Assembly: GCA_944548615.1 (NCBI GenBank)
Contig: OX155952.1
Location: 2,011,001-2,075,000, forward strand
Reading direction: 5' to 3'
Origin: Micropterix aruncella
Lineage: Eukaryota > Arthropoda > Insecta > Lepidoptera > Micropterigidae
DNA: 64,000 bases
Both the position numbers and the translations under genes were made by a program. This document shows, in pieces, positions 23,462 through 36,132 of the stretch; position 1 is the stretch's first letter; every line of letters starts with the position of its first letter. The notes beneath the pieces are model-generated. The model saw only the letters and a program-made list of their open reading frames with translations, ran no database searches and was not told the DNA's origin.

Positions 23462-24792
23462 TGTGACATAGATAGTTGGGGGATACCTTTGGTGACCTAT
23501 AGAATCTATAGTAACCTGTAGAAACTAGAATCCCCTTAGTAAAAGTCACTTGTTTTTATTAGAATTCGATTTATTGGGATCTTAGTCCCCATTACGAGAA
23601 TATAAAGAAAGTAGAAACTAGAATCATTGAAAGAAGAGCAAAAGACGTGCGATCCTTATCCAGGGTCGGCTTACAAAGTATTGGATTTTAGAACACTTAT
23701 TGGATTGTAGCACGTGGGGACACGGGCATGTAGGATGTGACGATCTTCGACGGAGTCGCGTTTCTTTTCGGCTGGCCGATCCCCGTTCTTCCTCTTCCCG
23801 CTCTACGCCGTGCTTTCCCACGGGAGACGGCGGCTGATGTACATGCGACGGGCGGCACTTTCGTACGTGCGATGATGTTTACGTTGGTCGCGGTCGACCG
23901 TCTTGCGATTCGGTAGGTAGATCGGCAGGAATGGTCCAACGGAGAAGATTAATCCGATAGGAGAATCCCTGTAATTACACAGGAGCAATAAGTGGGAGAG
24001 AAGGAAAATGAGGAGTCAGTTTGCCCAATCCTAGGGAGTCGGCTCACTCTTCAATCCATCCCTTCCCAACCGAACGGATAAGGATTCATCTTGTATCTAA
24101 ATATTGAACAACCGCTTCAAAACTCACCGGGTTAATTTATCTGATTACGTGCACCACGGGATTCTCAATTAATATCGACCGCACCAGCTGAATTGCGAAT
24201 TCGAAAAAGAAAGGGCGGAAACATGGCCGTCTAATGATGGATTCTTACTCGACTCGTTTAGGCTTCCGGTGCTTAATTTACATTTATTTTATTAATTTGA
24301 ATAATTGTTACAGTATTTTTATAAAATACTAGATTTAATTTGTAGTTGAGCGGATCTGATTTAATGTGGCTAAGTGTCCGCGTTTTTACGTACGGAATTT
24401 AATTACCAATGTTAATCATGATTTTGTGTATTAAAAATTGTATAATACCCAAATAAATTATTGTATTAATTTTCCTAGCATCCTGGTTTATAATTTGATC
24501 TTTCTTTATTTTTACCGACTTAATTAAAATTATTCTTTTTCCTAAAATCCATTTTCATAACTGAATACAAGATTTACTTGTGGCAATCGACTAGCCGACA
24601 ATGGATTCGGTGTCAAATGTACGCTTGTAGATACTACGATAGTCGTATGTCGTATATGACAGTCCTAGCTTGCAAAACTTGTGAATTGCATCAAGATGGC
24701 GCTGCATGCATCTTATGCGTGTGTTTGTTATGTTATGTTGTTTACTTAAAGTGCAATGCGAATTTATCGGGGAAAACAGCAATCGTGTCACA
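23462..24792 (-). repeat. 3' LTR of the gypsy element
   Basis: 1,331 bp, identical to 30770-32100 except one base. It ends at the polypurine tract side (24792) with GTGTCACA. Small open frames inside it recur identically in the other LTR and are not genes. Confidence 0.95.
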
Positions 24793-24805
24793 ATCCCCCC
24801 GCCTC
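24793..24805 (-). other. Polypurine tract of the gypsy element
   Basis: On the minus strand the bases directly before the 3' LTR read GAGGCGGGGGGAT, the expected primer site for plus-strand DNA synthesis. Confidence 0.85.
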
Positions 24806-25675
24806 GAACCGAAAATTCACGGAAGCAGCGGAATTTTCGCCTTATTCACGTAAGTAGATAACATCCAACATTCCTACACGCTTCCCAAGTTTGACAGCTT
24901 TAAGCACGCGCTGATTCTAACCTGTGAACTCACATGACTCTGGGTCAACGATGTGCCCCTCACGCGTCCGACCCGGGATCCAATCCTTCCTTATTCTATT
25001 CAAGGATAAGCCCTTATTCGATTCAAGGAACCTACTTTTAAGGATTAGCCCAAGAAGAACGTTGAACAGCTCGGTAATTAATCTTTCATACAAGCTCTTA
25101 CATTCTTTCAATCATAAATCTCTGCACTCATCACCATCTATAATACGGTAGCCAATCTAATAGGCATACCGATCCTTTCATTCGACACTGAAACCCTAAA
25201 TAACGTGTGCTACTGTGTCACACCAATTTCGTTGACACCTCATCGAAGCCTCACTTTCCTGCCTAGAACGCTTTGCTGCACTGCTACTTAAATAAAACTT
25301 TACTTTTCAGAACGAACGCATTGTCGCATTGGTTCCACTGAAACTGCGGCAACCTGTTGTGTGCACTGGACTTATATTCGATAATGTTCCAGTCTAACTA
25401 CACCAACCTAATAACAACCACCATATAATGTTTGTGGATATGATGAATAACATCACAACAGAAATTGCTTCATGGATTACATTCGGAAAACAACACTATG
25501 ACGTATAAAATAATCAAAACAAAACGCTCACTATACAAGTCGCTGAACAACCACCGAATGACAAGGTAAACCCAATTTTATTTAATATTTTAATGAATTA
25601 TGAACATATTAGATGACAGTTGACAGTCTATTTTAAGGTTATTATTTTTTTATTTTTTTATTTGATTTTAAATGA
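24806..25675 (-). other. Non-coding 3' region between pol and PPT
   Basis: 870 bp without an envelope-like frame: no signal peptide, furin site or transmembrane segment is seen in any minus-strand frame of useful length. Open frames at 24917-25151 are short and unrelated. Confidence 0.6.
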
Positions 25676-28600
25676 TTACTGCGATGGATCGGGATCCTGA
25701 ATCTGAATACCTGGAGACTTTTGGGGATCCAGAGTTAGATTTCCAGGGATTTTAAAATCTTTGGCATGATGTGTACCTGCCACTTCTTTCCCCGCCAACG
25801 TCTCCAATATATAGACGTTGTCGGATAACTTTTCCTTTACGCGGAACTCTTCGAAGTTTGGGGCGAGTTTAGCCGAGAAATTATTCCCTTTATTAGAAAG
25901 GAAACGCGTCTTTTTCCAAATAACATCGCCCTTTTGCAGAACCGGAGTACGGCGACCCTTATTGTAAGAGTGCTTATTCCTCTCATGTTGCTTCTGCAAA
26001 TTGGCCTTAACCATTTGAAAAATGTTTTCCAGCTGACCCAATCTGTCAATTCGATCGTCTTCTTCCGGTGACATGAGGACAGCTTGCGTTTCCGCTGCCG
26101 TCATTGCGGAATAAACCTCGCCGGATGTTACCAGTTCCCGACCGAAAACTAACAAGTTCGGACTGAAACGACTAGATTCGGATTTTGCAGAATTCAACGC
26201 ATACTGGAACTCAGGTAAATGTATGTCCCAGGATTTATGATATCTACCCACGTAAGCGCATAGCATGGTACTTAGAGTACGATTATATCTTTCTACGGGG
26301 TTGACCTGAGGGGTATAAAATGGGGTGTTAAATATTTGGGGAATTTTATGCTCCTCAAAAAATTTCTTCATTTCTTTAGAAATGAATGGTTTACCGTTAT
26401 CGGTTAGGATTACCCTGGGGACACCGTGAATTAAAAACACCTTCTCTTTAATTAAAGGAATCATTTTGCTCGACGATGCCTCTTTCAATGGAATTATAAT
26501 GGTATACTTGCTAAAACAACATGTTATTAGCAAAATATAACGGTTTCCTTTGCTTGATGACACCATGGGGCCATGAATATCCAAGGCAATATATTCGAAC
26601 GGGCGACTACACTTTTTGGGTGAGTTCATAGTGCCCAATGGACTTGTTGTTACATGTTTAGTGGCCATGCAGGTATTGCAATTTGCTACATATTTGACGA
26701 CCGTTTGATACAACCCTGGCCAATAGTAATGTTGCCTCAATCGGTCATATGTTTTGTAGACCCCGAGATGACCGGCAGTTGGATTATCATGGTACTCTTT
26801 AAACAACCGGGTTTGATCTTCTAACATGACGACCTCCTTCCACTGAAATTCTGGATCAACTTCCCCGTCTGCTTTACTATATCGGTAAAGTTTGCCATTT
26901 TTAATCGTCCAATTAGGATGAGCGATCGGATTATTTGCCACACCTAGGTATTGCTTCTTGAACCAGGTATCCTCTGTTTCAGAAACGCTGACACTTGCTA
27001 CGAGTGGAGCTCGAGATAACGCGTCTGGGACCTTCTGCTCACTCCCTTTCCGATGGACTATACGGAAATTGTACGGAGAGAGACGAACCCCCCATCGAGC
27101 CAACCGACCTGTAGGCGAATCGATCGAAAGAAACCATTTTAAGGCTGCGCTGTCTGTATGAATTTCAAATAACGCTGTGCCTTCTAAATAGCACCTCCAC
27201 TGTTCAACGGCGTGTAAAACTGCGAGGGCCTCTCGTTCCACCGCTGAGTAATGTCTCTCAGCCGCTGTTAGGGTCCGACTTGAAAATGCCACCGGCCTTT
27301 CCTCTTCGCCGTTGCCCTGCGTCAAAACAGCGCCTGTCCCGTAAGCCGAGGCGTCCGCGTATACTCTGAACGGCAGGTTGTAGTTAGGACACGCCAGGAC
27401 CGGTGCTGATGATATTGCTGCTTTTAATTTATTAAAAGCGGCTTCAGCTACGGGATTCCAGGAAAATTTCGGTGAACCAGGTTTTGTGGACGTCAATTGA
27501 TTTAACGGGGCAGCTGTTGTGGCGAATCCCTCAATGAATCGCCTATACCAGCTGGCCATTCCGAGAAATCTACGCAACTCCTTTTTAGATTTTGGAGTCG
27601 GAAACGCAGTAATTGCGGCAACTTTGTCTGGATTGACTCTCAATCCAAAACGATCAACGACATGGCCGAGATAACTGAGTTCTGACCTAAAGAATTTACA
27701 TTTTTCAAAATTTATTGATAGATTAGCGTACTTTAACCGTTCTAGCACTCGAGTTAACAGCGATGCATGTTCGTCAAATGAGGTTCCTGGAATGATGATG
27801 TCGTCTAAATATACGAACACGCGTCTCTCAAATCCGGAACCAAACAGCGAGTCCATGAGGGATTGAAGAATCCCGCTGCCGTTGGAAACCCCGAACGCGG
27901 TTTTAGAAAATTGAAACGAGTTCCGGAATGGTACTGTGAACGCTGTCTTTGGCCTTGATTCTGGTGAAATTGGGATTTGCCAAAATGCAGAACTAAGGTC
28001 GATTGAGCTGAGGTACCTGGAATCTCCCAGGCTGTCCAATATATCTGTGATATATGGCAGACCGTACGCATATTTTTTTGTTACCGCGTTTAATTTTCGC
28101 GAGTCAAGACAGAAACGATAAGATCCATCAGATTTCGGAACCATTAGCACAGGATTATTCCAGGGGCTTATTGCTGGCTCAATGACGCCTAAACTCAGCA
28201 TCCTATCCACTTCGTTATTTAATGCTTCCAATTTCGATGGTGAAAGCCGGTAATATCGTTGTTTAATTGGCAACGCGTCTCCGGTATCTATCACATGTTC
28301 AATCAGAGATGTCTTTCCTAACCCAATCTTCTCACTAGAAATATCCTGATATTGCTGAATGATATTATCGGCAATAAGCCGTTGTTCTACACTTAAATAC
28401 TCATAATCGGTAATTATAGGTTCGATTAAACGACAAGTATTGATCTCCGAAGTATTACAAGTTCTTAAAAATTGCATATCACTAGGAATTAGGCCAAATT
28501 TTTCCCAGACATCTATACCTAAAATCAATGGTATATTTATGGCTGGAATAATGTAAAATATACACACTATCGTAACACCTTTAATTGTTACTGGTAGTCT

Positions 28601-28957
28601 TAGTGCACCGCTACAAAAAGATTTAACTCCATTTGCAGACGTCACAAAAAAGGGTTTACAAGGCTCTATTTTGAATCCTTGATTAATTATTTGAATATGG
28701 GCTTCCGATCCTATTATATTTAAAGTGGAACCAGAATCTAACAAACCTTTTAATGAAACTTTTCCAAAACATACTTCTAAATATAATAATTTTTCGGCGC
28801 TACTAACAGTTTGAGAGCAATTTATTTGAATTATCGATTTCTGGAGCTCCGTAGGAAGATCTATTGATCCGTCACTCTTATACGTCTTGCTATTGACGTT
28901 TCGTGACCAAATCTGCCTCCCGTGAACCTGATTGCTAGTAGTGCCTATGTCTAGTTT
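25676..28957 (-). CDS. pol: pol: protease, reverse transcriptase, RNase H, integrase
   Basis: Pol copies the element RNA into DNA and inserts it. It is read after a -1 shift from gag, and the frame itself opens at 28969. Positions below count from the TTG codon at 28744. The protease active site is DSG (3-5), with LILGIDVW at 73-80. RT has SSIDLSSAFW (D249) and YLDD (312-315), then RRFLGMASWYRRF. RNase H acidic residues are D464, E505, D531 and D574. The integrase zinc module is H652, H659, C689, C692, and its core is D722, D782, E818 (35 residues between the last two: DD35E). A GPY/F-like tail follows at about 957-982; no chromodomain is seen. About 1,093 residues, uninterrupted, with every catalytic residue present, so it is likely active. 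Confidence 0.95.
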   Translation of the reverse strand, partial: KLDIGTTSNQVHGRQIWSRNVNSKTYKSDGSIDLPTELQKSIIQINCSQTVSSAEKLLYLEVCFGKVSLKGLLDSGSTLNIIGSEAHIQIINQGFKIEPCKPFFVTSANGVKSFCSGALRLPVTIKGVTIVCIFYIIPAINIPLILGIDVWEKFGLIPSDMQFLRTCNTSEINTCRLIEPIITDYEYLSVEQRLIADNIIQQYQDISSEKIGLGKTSLIEHVIDTGDALPIKQRYYRLSPSKLEALNNEVDRMLSLGVIEPAISPWNNPVLMVPKSDGSYRFCLDSRKLNAVTKKYAYGLPYITDILDSLGDSRYLSSIDLSSAFWQIPISPESRPKTAFTVPFRNSFQFSKTAFGVSNGSGILQSLMDSLFGSGFERRVFVYLDDIIIPGTSFDEHASLLTRVLERLKYANLSINFEKCKFFRSELSYLGHVVDRFGLRVNPDKVAAITAFPTPKSKKELRRFLGMASWYRRFIEGFATTAAPLNQLTSTKPGSPKFSWNPVAEAAFNKLKAAISSAPVLACPNYNLPFRVYADASAYGTGAVLTQGNGEEERPVAFSSRTLTAAERHYSAVEREALAVLHAVEQWRCYLEGTALFEIHTDSAALKWFLSIDSPTGRLARWGVRLSPYNFRIVHRKGSEQKVPDALSRAPLVASVSVSETEDTWFKKQYLGVANNPIAHPNWTIKNGKLYRYSKADGEVDPEFQWKEVVMLEDQTRLFKEYHDNPTAGHLGVYKTYDRLRQHYYWPGLYQTVVKYVANCNTCMATKHVTTSPLGTMNSPKKCSRPFEYIALDIHGPMVSSSKGNRYILLITCCFSKYTIIIPLKEASSSKMIPLIKEKVFLIHGVPRVILTDNGKPFISKEMKKFFEEHKIPQIFNTPFYTPQVNPVERYNRTLSTMLCAYVGRYHKSWDIHLPEFQYALNSAKSESSRFSPNLLVFGRELVTSGEVYSAMTAAETQAVLMSPEEDDRIDRLGQLENIFQMVKANLQKQHERNKHSYNKGRRTPVLQKGDVIWKKTRFLSNKGNNFSAKLAPNFEEFRVKEKLSDNVYILETLAGKEVAGTHHAKDFKIPGNLTLDPQKSPGIQIQDPDPSQ

Positions 28958-30357
28958 TTTTGATTTTGATCACTACGATAATTCGTAGGAGTTCCTGACC
29001 TATCCTGATTATGGCTATTTACTGCATCTCTATTCTTGCAGTTACTGCAGGTTGGAATTCTTTGTCCGGGCGCTTTACATCTAAAACAAAATATTTCCTC
29101 CTTGCGCGGACAATGCCAGTATTGATGATCATTCGTTTCGCACCTTAAACAGGTTTGCCTCCTGCCAAACGACTTTACCGCGTAAACTCGCGACCGATTA
29201 TTAACGTTAACCCTTTTTTCAGGATGATCTAACCGACTATCTACCATTGGCCTGTCTGCGACTCTCTCCCCGACCACGGAGTGTTTAGAACCCGTCGACA
29301 AGAAATCCGCCGGTGTTTCTGCGAAGAACTTTGAACGGAGATGGTTCTTCTCCAAACGTTCACAGAAAGTTTGCAGTTTTGAGACGGAATCCAGTTCGTT
29401 CAACCCGACCTGATTCGAATACACTGGCCGAACGTTCCGCAGCAGTATTTCTAGTCGCTGATCTTCCGACATGGGCCTAGCCAGACGATTGAATAAGGTG
29501 TGCATTAAGTAGAAGTAGTCTGCAACGGTTTCGTTTTTACCTTGCGTCCTAACATATATTTGTTTAGATAACCTGAATTGGTAATCTTCAGGCTGAAATT
29601 TTTGTTTCAGCAGCTGTTGAAACTGTTCCCATGAGATTAAAGAGTCTCGCACCTGACGATACCACAGTAACGCGGGCCCATTCAAGAGTTCCGGCAACCC
29701 CCGCAATAATGAAGTCTCTGCGATCATTCTACTAGATGCTAACTCACCGATTCTCTCCAGGAATTCGAAGACACAGCTGCTACCATCGTACGACAAACGG
29801 AGCTTTGAAATGTCGACCCCTTTAATGGTCGCAATATTATTATGCAATGGATTATTTGTATTCTCTACCATTAATGCTGATGTTAATTTTGTATCTACTG
29901 TATTTATTGTAATATGTTTTGATTCATCGTCATCGCTTGACGGTACTGTTTGTGTGAGCGCTGTATGAAAAATGGGTGTCGATACTCCCGATTTAGGTTC
30001 TGACAACTCCTGCCACGAGTCTTCTATGTATTCCCAAAGGAGCGATAGCTCTTTCGGCATATTCAAACTCATTTTGAATCTACGGCATAACGAATTGAAG
30101 TTTTCCTGGAATATTTCAGTATTGACTTGCTCCGTGTTCGATTTTAATAATTTTATGTCGGATTTAAGCCGCGATAATGAATTTATTATATCATTTTTCG
30201 ACTCTTCATTATATAAAATTGATTTAACCGGTTCTTTGTCCAACAGATCCCGCAAAATTACTCTATTTTCTTCCACCTTTTCAGCCAGTTTACCGTTTCT
30301 AATTAATATTTCGAATTCGAGCTCCGCTTTACGCAATAATTTATATTTGATAGCCAT
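28951..30357 (-). CDS. gag: gag: capsid and nucleocapsid
   Basis: Gag assembles the virus-like particle and binds the element RNA. It has 468 residues. The N-terminal third (1-110) is rich in charged coiled-coil-like sequence. A retrotransposon-gag capsid region lies near 215-265 (GLPELLNGPALLWYRQV and FQQLLKQKFQPEDY). The C-terminus has two zinc knuckles. The first is intact, C403-X2-C406-X4-H411-X4-C416. The second, C424-X2-C427-X4-Q432-X4-C437, has glutamine where histidine is usual, and more Cys follow. The start ATG is the first in a leader of 412 bp after the 5' LTR. It stops at TAG 28953-28951, directly after the slippage heptamer. Confidence 0.95.
   Translation of the reverse strand: MAIKYKLLRKAELEFEILIRNGKLAEKVEENRVILRDLLDKEPVKSILYNEESKNDIINSLSRLKSDIKLLKSNTEQVNTEIFQENFNSLCRRFKMSLNMPKELSLLWEYIEDSWQELSEPKSGVSTPIFHTALTQTVPSSDDDESKHITINTVDTKLTSALMVENTNNPLHNNIATIKGVDISKLRLSYDGSSCVFEFLERIGELASSRMIAETSLLRGLPELLNGPALLWYRQVRDSLISWEQFQQLLKQKFQPEDYQFRLSKQIYVRTQGKNETVADYFYLMHTLFNRLARPMSEDQRLEILLRNVRPVYSNQVGLNELDSVSKLQTFCERLEKNHLRSKFFAETPADFLSTGSKHSVVGERVADRPMVDSRLDHPEKRVNVNNRSRVYAVKSFGRRQTCLRCETNDHQYWHCPRKEEIFCFRCKAPGQRIPTCSNCKNRDAVNSHNQDRSGTPTNYRSDQNQKN
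28954..28960 (-). promoter_or_regulatory. Gag-pol -1 frameshift slippery site
   Basis: On the minus strand the bases A AAA AAC, in gag phase, directly precede the gag stop TAG. This is the canonical X XXY YYZ heptamer. Pol is open in the -1 phase from 28969 onward, so the two frames overlap exactly here. The downstream stimulatory structure was not modelled. Confidence 0.9.
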
Positions 30358-30758
30358 ATTGATTTAGCTGTTGTTCAATATTAGAATATGATAAATCCTA
30401 CTTCGTCCGACCGAAAAGAAATAGCTTGAACAATGAGTGACTTACCCACCGGCTTGCGACAGATCTGAAAGGAAAAATTAGGAATGTGTTTCCACGTGCT
30501 ATTAATTTTAAGATTTTAATAAAAAGTTTGAATTTGTTGAAGTTTTATTGTAGAATTTACTTAGTATTTTAGCGTAGTATGCTTAGTATTTTTTGTAGCA
30601 GCTATTAGTAATAACTAGATGTAGCATTAAGTAGTATAATTTTGGTGTTTAAGTAGTATTAGGGTAGTATTTTAATAGAAATTTGAATTTTTAATTTTTT
30701 TATGGTTTTTTAATTTAGATTTACGATTTAGTATAATCCAATACTTAGATAATTATGC

Positions 30759-30767
30759 TGGGCGCCA
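30759..30767 (-). other. Primer binding site, tRNA-Lys-like
   Basis: Two bases downstream of the 5' LTR the minus strand reads TGGCGCCCA, complementary to the 3' end of a tRNA-Lys (CCA plus TGGGCG-type acceptor). Complementarity stops after nine bases, since the following G does not match the usual A, so the tRNA assignment is probable rather than certain. Confidence 0.7.
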
Positions 30768-30769
30768 AT

Positions 30770-32293
<1,524 letters not shown>

Positions 32294-32832
32294 TGTTTGT
32301 GAATTGTCGAATGTGTCATTCGTACATTTACAAATAAAAATAATAAAAAATCGCCTCTCTATTTCGTTTCTTCACAGCCCGATCCCCGAGGCTGTCTCCT
32401 TCTATTCCTGAAAGTCGATTGACATCTTTGATTTCAGGAAAGAAGCGCGGCACGGCCCAGCCACTTATACTTTCAGCCGCCGGATATCTGGAAAGTGATT
32501 CCCCGCTCCTAGGAAATGTATGCCGGAAATTTGCTTTTTATATGTAGATTATTTTTTATATTTGTGTTGTTTCTGAAAGTAAGCAAATGAATACCGGAAA
32601 TAAAATAGGCACTAAATACCAAAAAAGAAACAAAAATCAAACCGAGTATGGGATTTTGTTCTAAATACCATCACCAACAGCCTAAATAACGCACTGTATG
32701 CCAAACTCCAATATTCTTCCTGCGAGAGGTGTCTAAAGTTCGCGCAAGTTCTATGTACCGAACAATAGGAAACAAAATACGCACTATGCGCAAACAGCGT
32801 GAAATGTGTCTGGTATTTAGTGCCTTTGTAAC

Positions 32833-33300
32833 CGACTTCAAAAAAAGGAGGTTATCAATTCGGTGGTATCTATTTTTTTTTAATGTTTGTTACCTCATAA
32901 CTCTGCTATTTATGAACCGATTTTGAAAATTCTTTCTTTATTCGAAAGAATATACATACATATTGGTCCCATTTTATCAAAATCCTGTTCTGATGATAGG
33001 ATCTACGAAGAATTGGGGGAAATCCCCAAATATTATCATATGAAAGAGAAAATTTACATGTTGGTTCAATTCCGATGACAATTCATTTATTTTTATGGTA
33101 AGCATGACCTGATTCTACACCACGGGTTGGCTCCCGACGAGGGAACTCCTCAACGGTCAACAGCACAGACGCCATTTTTTTATAGGTACTTATTCAGTTA
33201 TGATATCCCGTTCTAAGTTTTATCATGATATGGCTGCTGCACCCAGGGTTGGCTCCCGACGAGCGAACTCCTCAACGGTTCCCCATTATATTGCGCGGCA
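32833..33300 (+). repeat. Dispersed repeat with ACCGACTTCAAAAAAAGGAG head and about 122-bp tandem unit
   Basis: The head is GTAACCGACTTC...GGAGGTTATCAATTCGG. It is followed by a segment in which GGGTTGGCTCCCGACGAG...GAACTCCTCAACGG occurs twice, 122 bp apart (33124 and 33246). I recognise the head as typical of a repeat widespread in insect genomes but cannot give its class. Confidence 0.5.
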
Positions 33301-33369
33301 CATTAGACTGATGCGTAATAGTTACCGACAAATACGTACCGCTGTATTTGCAGGGACTTCATTTTTGTG

Positions 33370-33720
33370 ACATGTATGGAGTAATGCTGACGCCACGCGT
33401 TCTATTGTTAGGCAGTCCGACCATTTTTTTCCAGTGGTATTGCGTCCACTGTCCATTATATTGCCATCTAGCAATAGGTAAAATATCGCGAATAAACAAT
33501 ATTCGATATGTTACCTACCGCTAGATGGCGTAATTGCGCTTAACTCTTTTTATACTATTTTTCAAAACATAAAAATTTTCACATTAGGCCTGTTTTAAAA
33601 AAAAAAAAAACGTTGCTTATTGTATTAGAAGTTGCATATTTGATTGTACTCTTCCCCCACTTGACTCGTACTGTTCCTCCCACTTCAGGGATGTCACTAA
33701 TTAAAAACTCACCCGTATAT
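33370..33720. repeat. Foldback MITE relic (CCATCTAGC palindrome family)
   Basis: The core 33466-33527 pairs GCCATCTAGCAATAGGTAA with TTACCTACCGCTAGATGGC. Poly-T/A tracts and a right end GGGATGTCACTAATTAAAAA followed by CTCACCCG and TA match the right end of 6120-6500. No matching left end was found, so it is truncated. Confidence 0.55.
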
Positions 33721-35087
33721 CGTTTTTTCTCTAGGTTCTATTAATTTTTAATAACCGTGTGCGTGAATAAATTGGTTATTATCATAATTATTGTGTAGGC
33801 TAGGTCTCATTATTAAGATATTTTACAAATATGTAATTATTGGCAAATTTACTTGTAAATCTATTTACATATAAATCCGTTCGAGATTAGATTAAAAAGA
33901 TAAGTTATAAGACAAAGAAGATAAAGTTATGATATTGACAAATTTGAAAACTTGTAAAAGTATTACCAATAAATAATGAGAGACTTCCGCTAGCAGATAC
34001 GATTTTTCACATTAGAATCAAATTAGATAATTTTAGCGTAGAGGTTATACAGCTTAGAGTAATACTCTAAGTTATACAGAAATTCAACGTTTGGGTTTTA
34101 ACTAGTTTTCAAAAATGGTTACTTAGGATTGACTCTCGTTTTTTGTTAGCATTGCAGCGACGAGGTGATCTGAAACTGAAAGTAGGTTTTCAGGATCAGA
34201 GGGGTTAATTTTTTGAGGGTCTACACTTCAGGTAGATTGTCTTCGGGAGGAACCTTCACACACCGCCCCCTCCCCTCCACTCTCCCGAATAATGAAGGAG
34301 GCGATGAATGAAATGAGGTTGGGAACCACTGATAGAATCGTCAAATCATGGGGTTGCGCGCGTCATCGCATCGGTTGAGCAAATGACATGTCATCGACCA
34401 CAGAGCCTACGGTTTGCTGATTACATCAATAATTTGAATATGGAATATCGATCGAGTCATTAATGATCTACATTACGTGCGTAGGACAATATGTATCCTT
34501 ATCTCTCAGTTCCGGCAGTGGTTTATTCATTACGCACAGTGTATCAACATCGCCAGCGTAATGTTCATATTTTTCTTTAAAATATTTATTTTATTTATTT
34601 ATTTATTTATTTTAAACAACATGATTTACAGACGAATGGCTATAATATTCGGTATACAGTACAATAAAACGTGCAAGAAAAACAAGTTGAACCCATAGCC
34701 GTTGGCTCATCGCATACCTAACTGAGCAAGAACGCCCGTATCTAGGGATGCTGATATTTGACTTAGCATATTGCGAGCTGACATGTATGACGTTCGGTTA
34801 TATAATTATTATTGGTATAATATATAATTTTATATAATATATAATTTTGTATAATATATAATATATAATTATATAATATAATATATAATTATATAATATA
34901 TAATGCAATTTTTTTATCTATACTTTTTTGTTCTAAAGGAGAATGGGCGACACGTCCCTTTACCAATAACCACCGGACAAGTCTTATAAAAGCTCTTTTT
35001 ATGACTGTCATTTATTACTATGGCGTCAGTCTAAAGACATTATGGGGAAAAAGTTACAGTTGAAACCAAAAACGATGTCATTGTATC
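33721..35087. other. AT-rich stretch with simple repeats, no gene
   Basis: It holds a (TTTA)n tract near 34580-34612 and a TATAATATA-type cryptic tandem array at 34795-34905. The open frame at 34477-34698 crosses the simple repeat and has no family features. Confidence 0.45.
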
Positions 35088-35090
35088 TAA

Positions 35091-35407
35091 GGGGCTCTCT
35101 AGACGATCAAGCATGCTTGTCAAGCATCGCGTCGTGGGCTGGGAAGGGATCGTAAACCGCATGAAATATGCAAATATTTTTTTGTATATTTAGCAAAAAT
35201 GCCTAATTTTGTAGTTTATACCAGGAAATCACGTCATTCATTAATCAATTACGTCTAATTAACCTGACTCCCTGGTATACAACTACTAAATTAGGCATTT
35301 TTGGTACATATTAAAAAAATATATTTGCATATATCCTGCGGTTTACGATCCCATTCCAGCCCGCGACGCGATGCTTAACAAGCATGCTTAATCGTCTAGA
35401 GAGCCCC
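35091..35407. mobile_element. PIF/Harbinger-type foldback MITE with TAA duplication
   Basis: 317 bp whose two halves are inverted repeats of each other over about 130 bp each. The ends are GGGGCTCTCTAGACGAT and its complement. TAA flanks both sides (35088-35090 and 35408-35410), matching the 3-bp TWA duplications of PIF/Harbinger elements. Inner motifs GCATGCTTG, GGTTTACGATCCC and TAATTTAGGCATTTTT pair across the centre. No coding capacity. Confidence 0.8.
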
Positions 35408-35410
35408 TAA

Positions 35411-36130
35411 GAAATCGTTTATTACAGTAAATCATCGTTATTACGTATTAGTGTCAGAATATCAAACGAATCGTCATAATATATTAGGGCAACATGATAC
35501 CTGGGAACGACCATACCTGAGGAATTTTAGTTTTATGAGTTTTTTGAAAAATATAGGCATTAATTTAAAAAAGTTTCTAAGTGAATCCCTCGATAAGAAA
35601 CCAATTTAAAATTTGGACTCAAAAAAGTTGCACATTGCCTTGGACATTAGGGCTTTAAACTGACTTCGAAAACTTTCAGGCGCGTTTACTCCTACAATGT
35701 AAGCGGTGAGTGTGTTTTATTATAATTTCAATTTATTGACTGGTTAATTGTCTAGGGCAGCACTTAGCCGCACTTTTTATTTAGGCCCTAAATTAATTAA
35801 AACGCGAGAGCGCTCTGAGAGTTACGCTAATTATGCTTTGCCATTAACACCCTTATACCACCACTGCGTAAAGATAGTTAGTATGTGCTAGCGTCGCGAT
35901 TCACCGCTTAGTATGCGTCTGGTTCCCGGCGTTAGCGGATGTGGAATCTGCGCTGGACGCTTCGTCAACGCTGGATTTTTAACACGCTTTTATTAGGTCG
36001 ACCTGTATGTAACTATGTAATGGAATCTAAGGTAACTAATTTAACCATCTTCCAAGGATCGTAGCGTCATGAAAATTGGCAGCTTTATGTAGTTCTGATG
36101 ACAATACAATAATATGGTACTGTCGAACTG
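35411..36130. other. Non-coding stretch
   Basis: No gene supported. A moderately CpG-rich patch at 35880-35960 has no recognised feature. Confidence 0.3.
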
Positions 36131-36132
36131 AT

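Noticed and set aside
23624..23988. Several 60-80-residue open frames, repeated identically at 30932-31296
   Set aside because: Both sets lie inside the two LTRs; identity reflects the LTR duplication and none has a domain.
24917..25151. Possible envelope gene between pol and the 3' LTR
   Set aside because: Only short frames exist, with no signal peptide, cleavage site or membrane anchor, so the element is taken as env-less.
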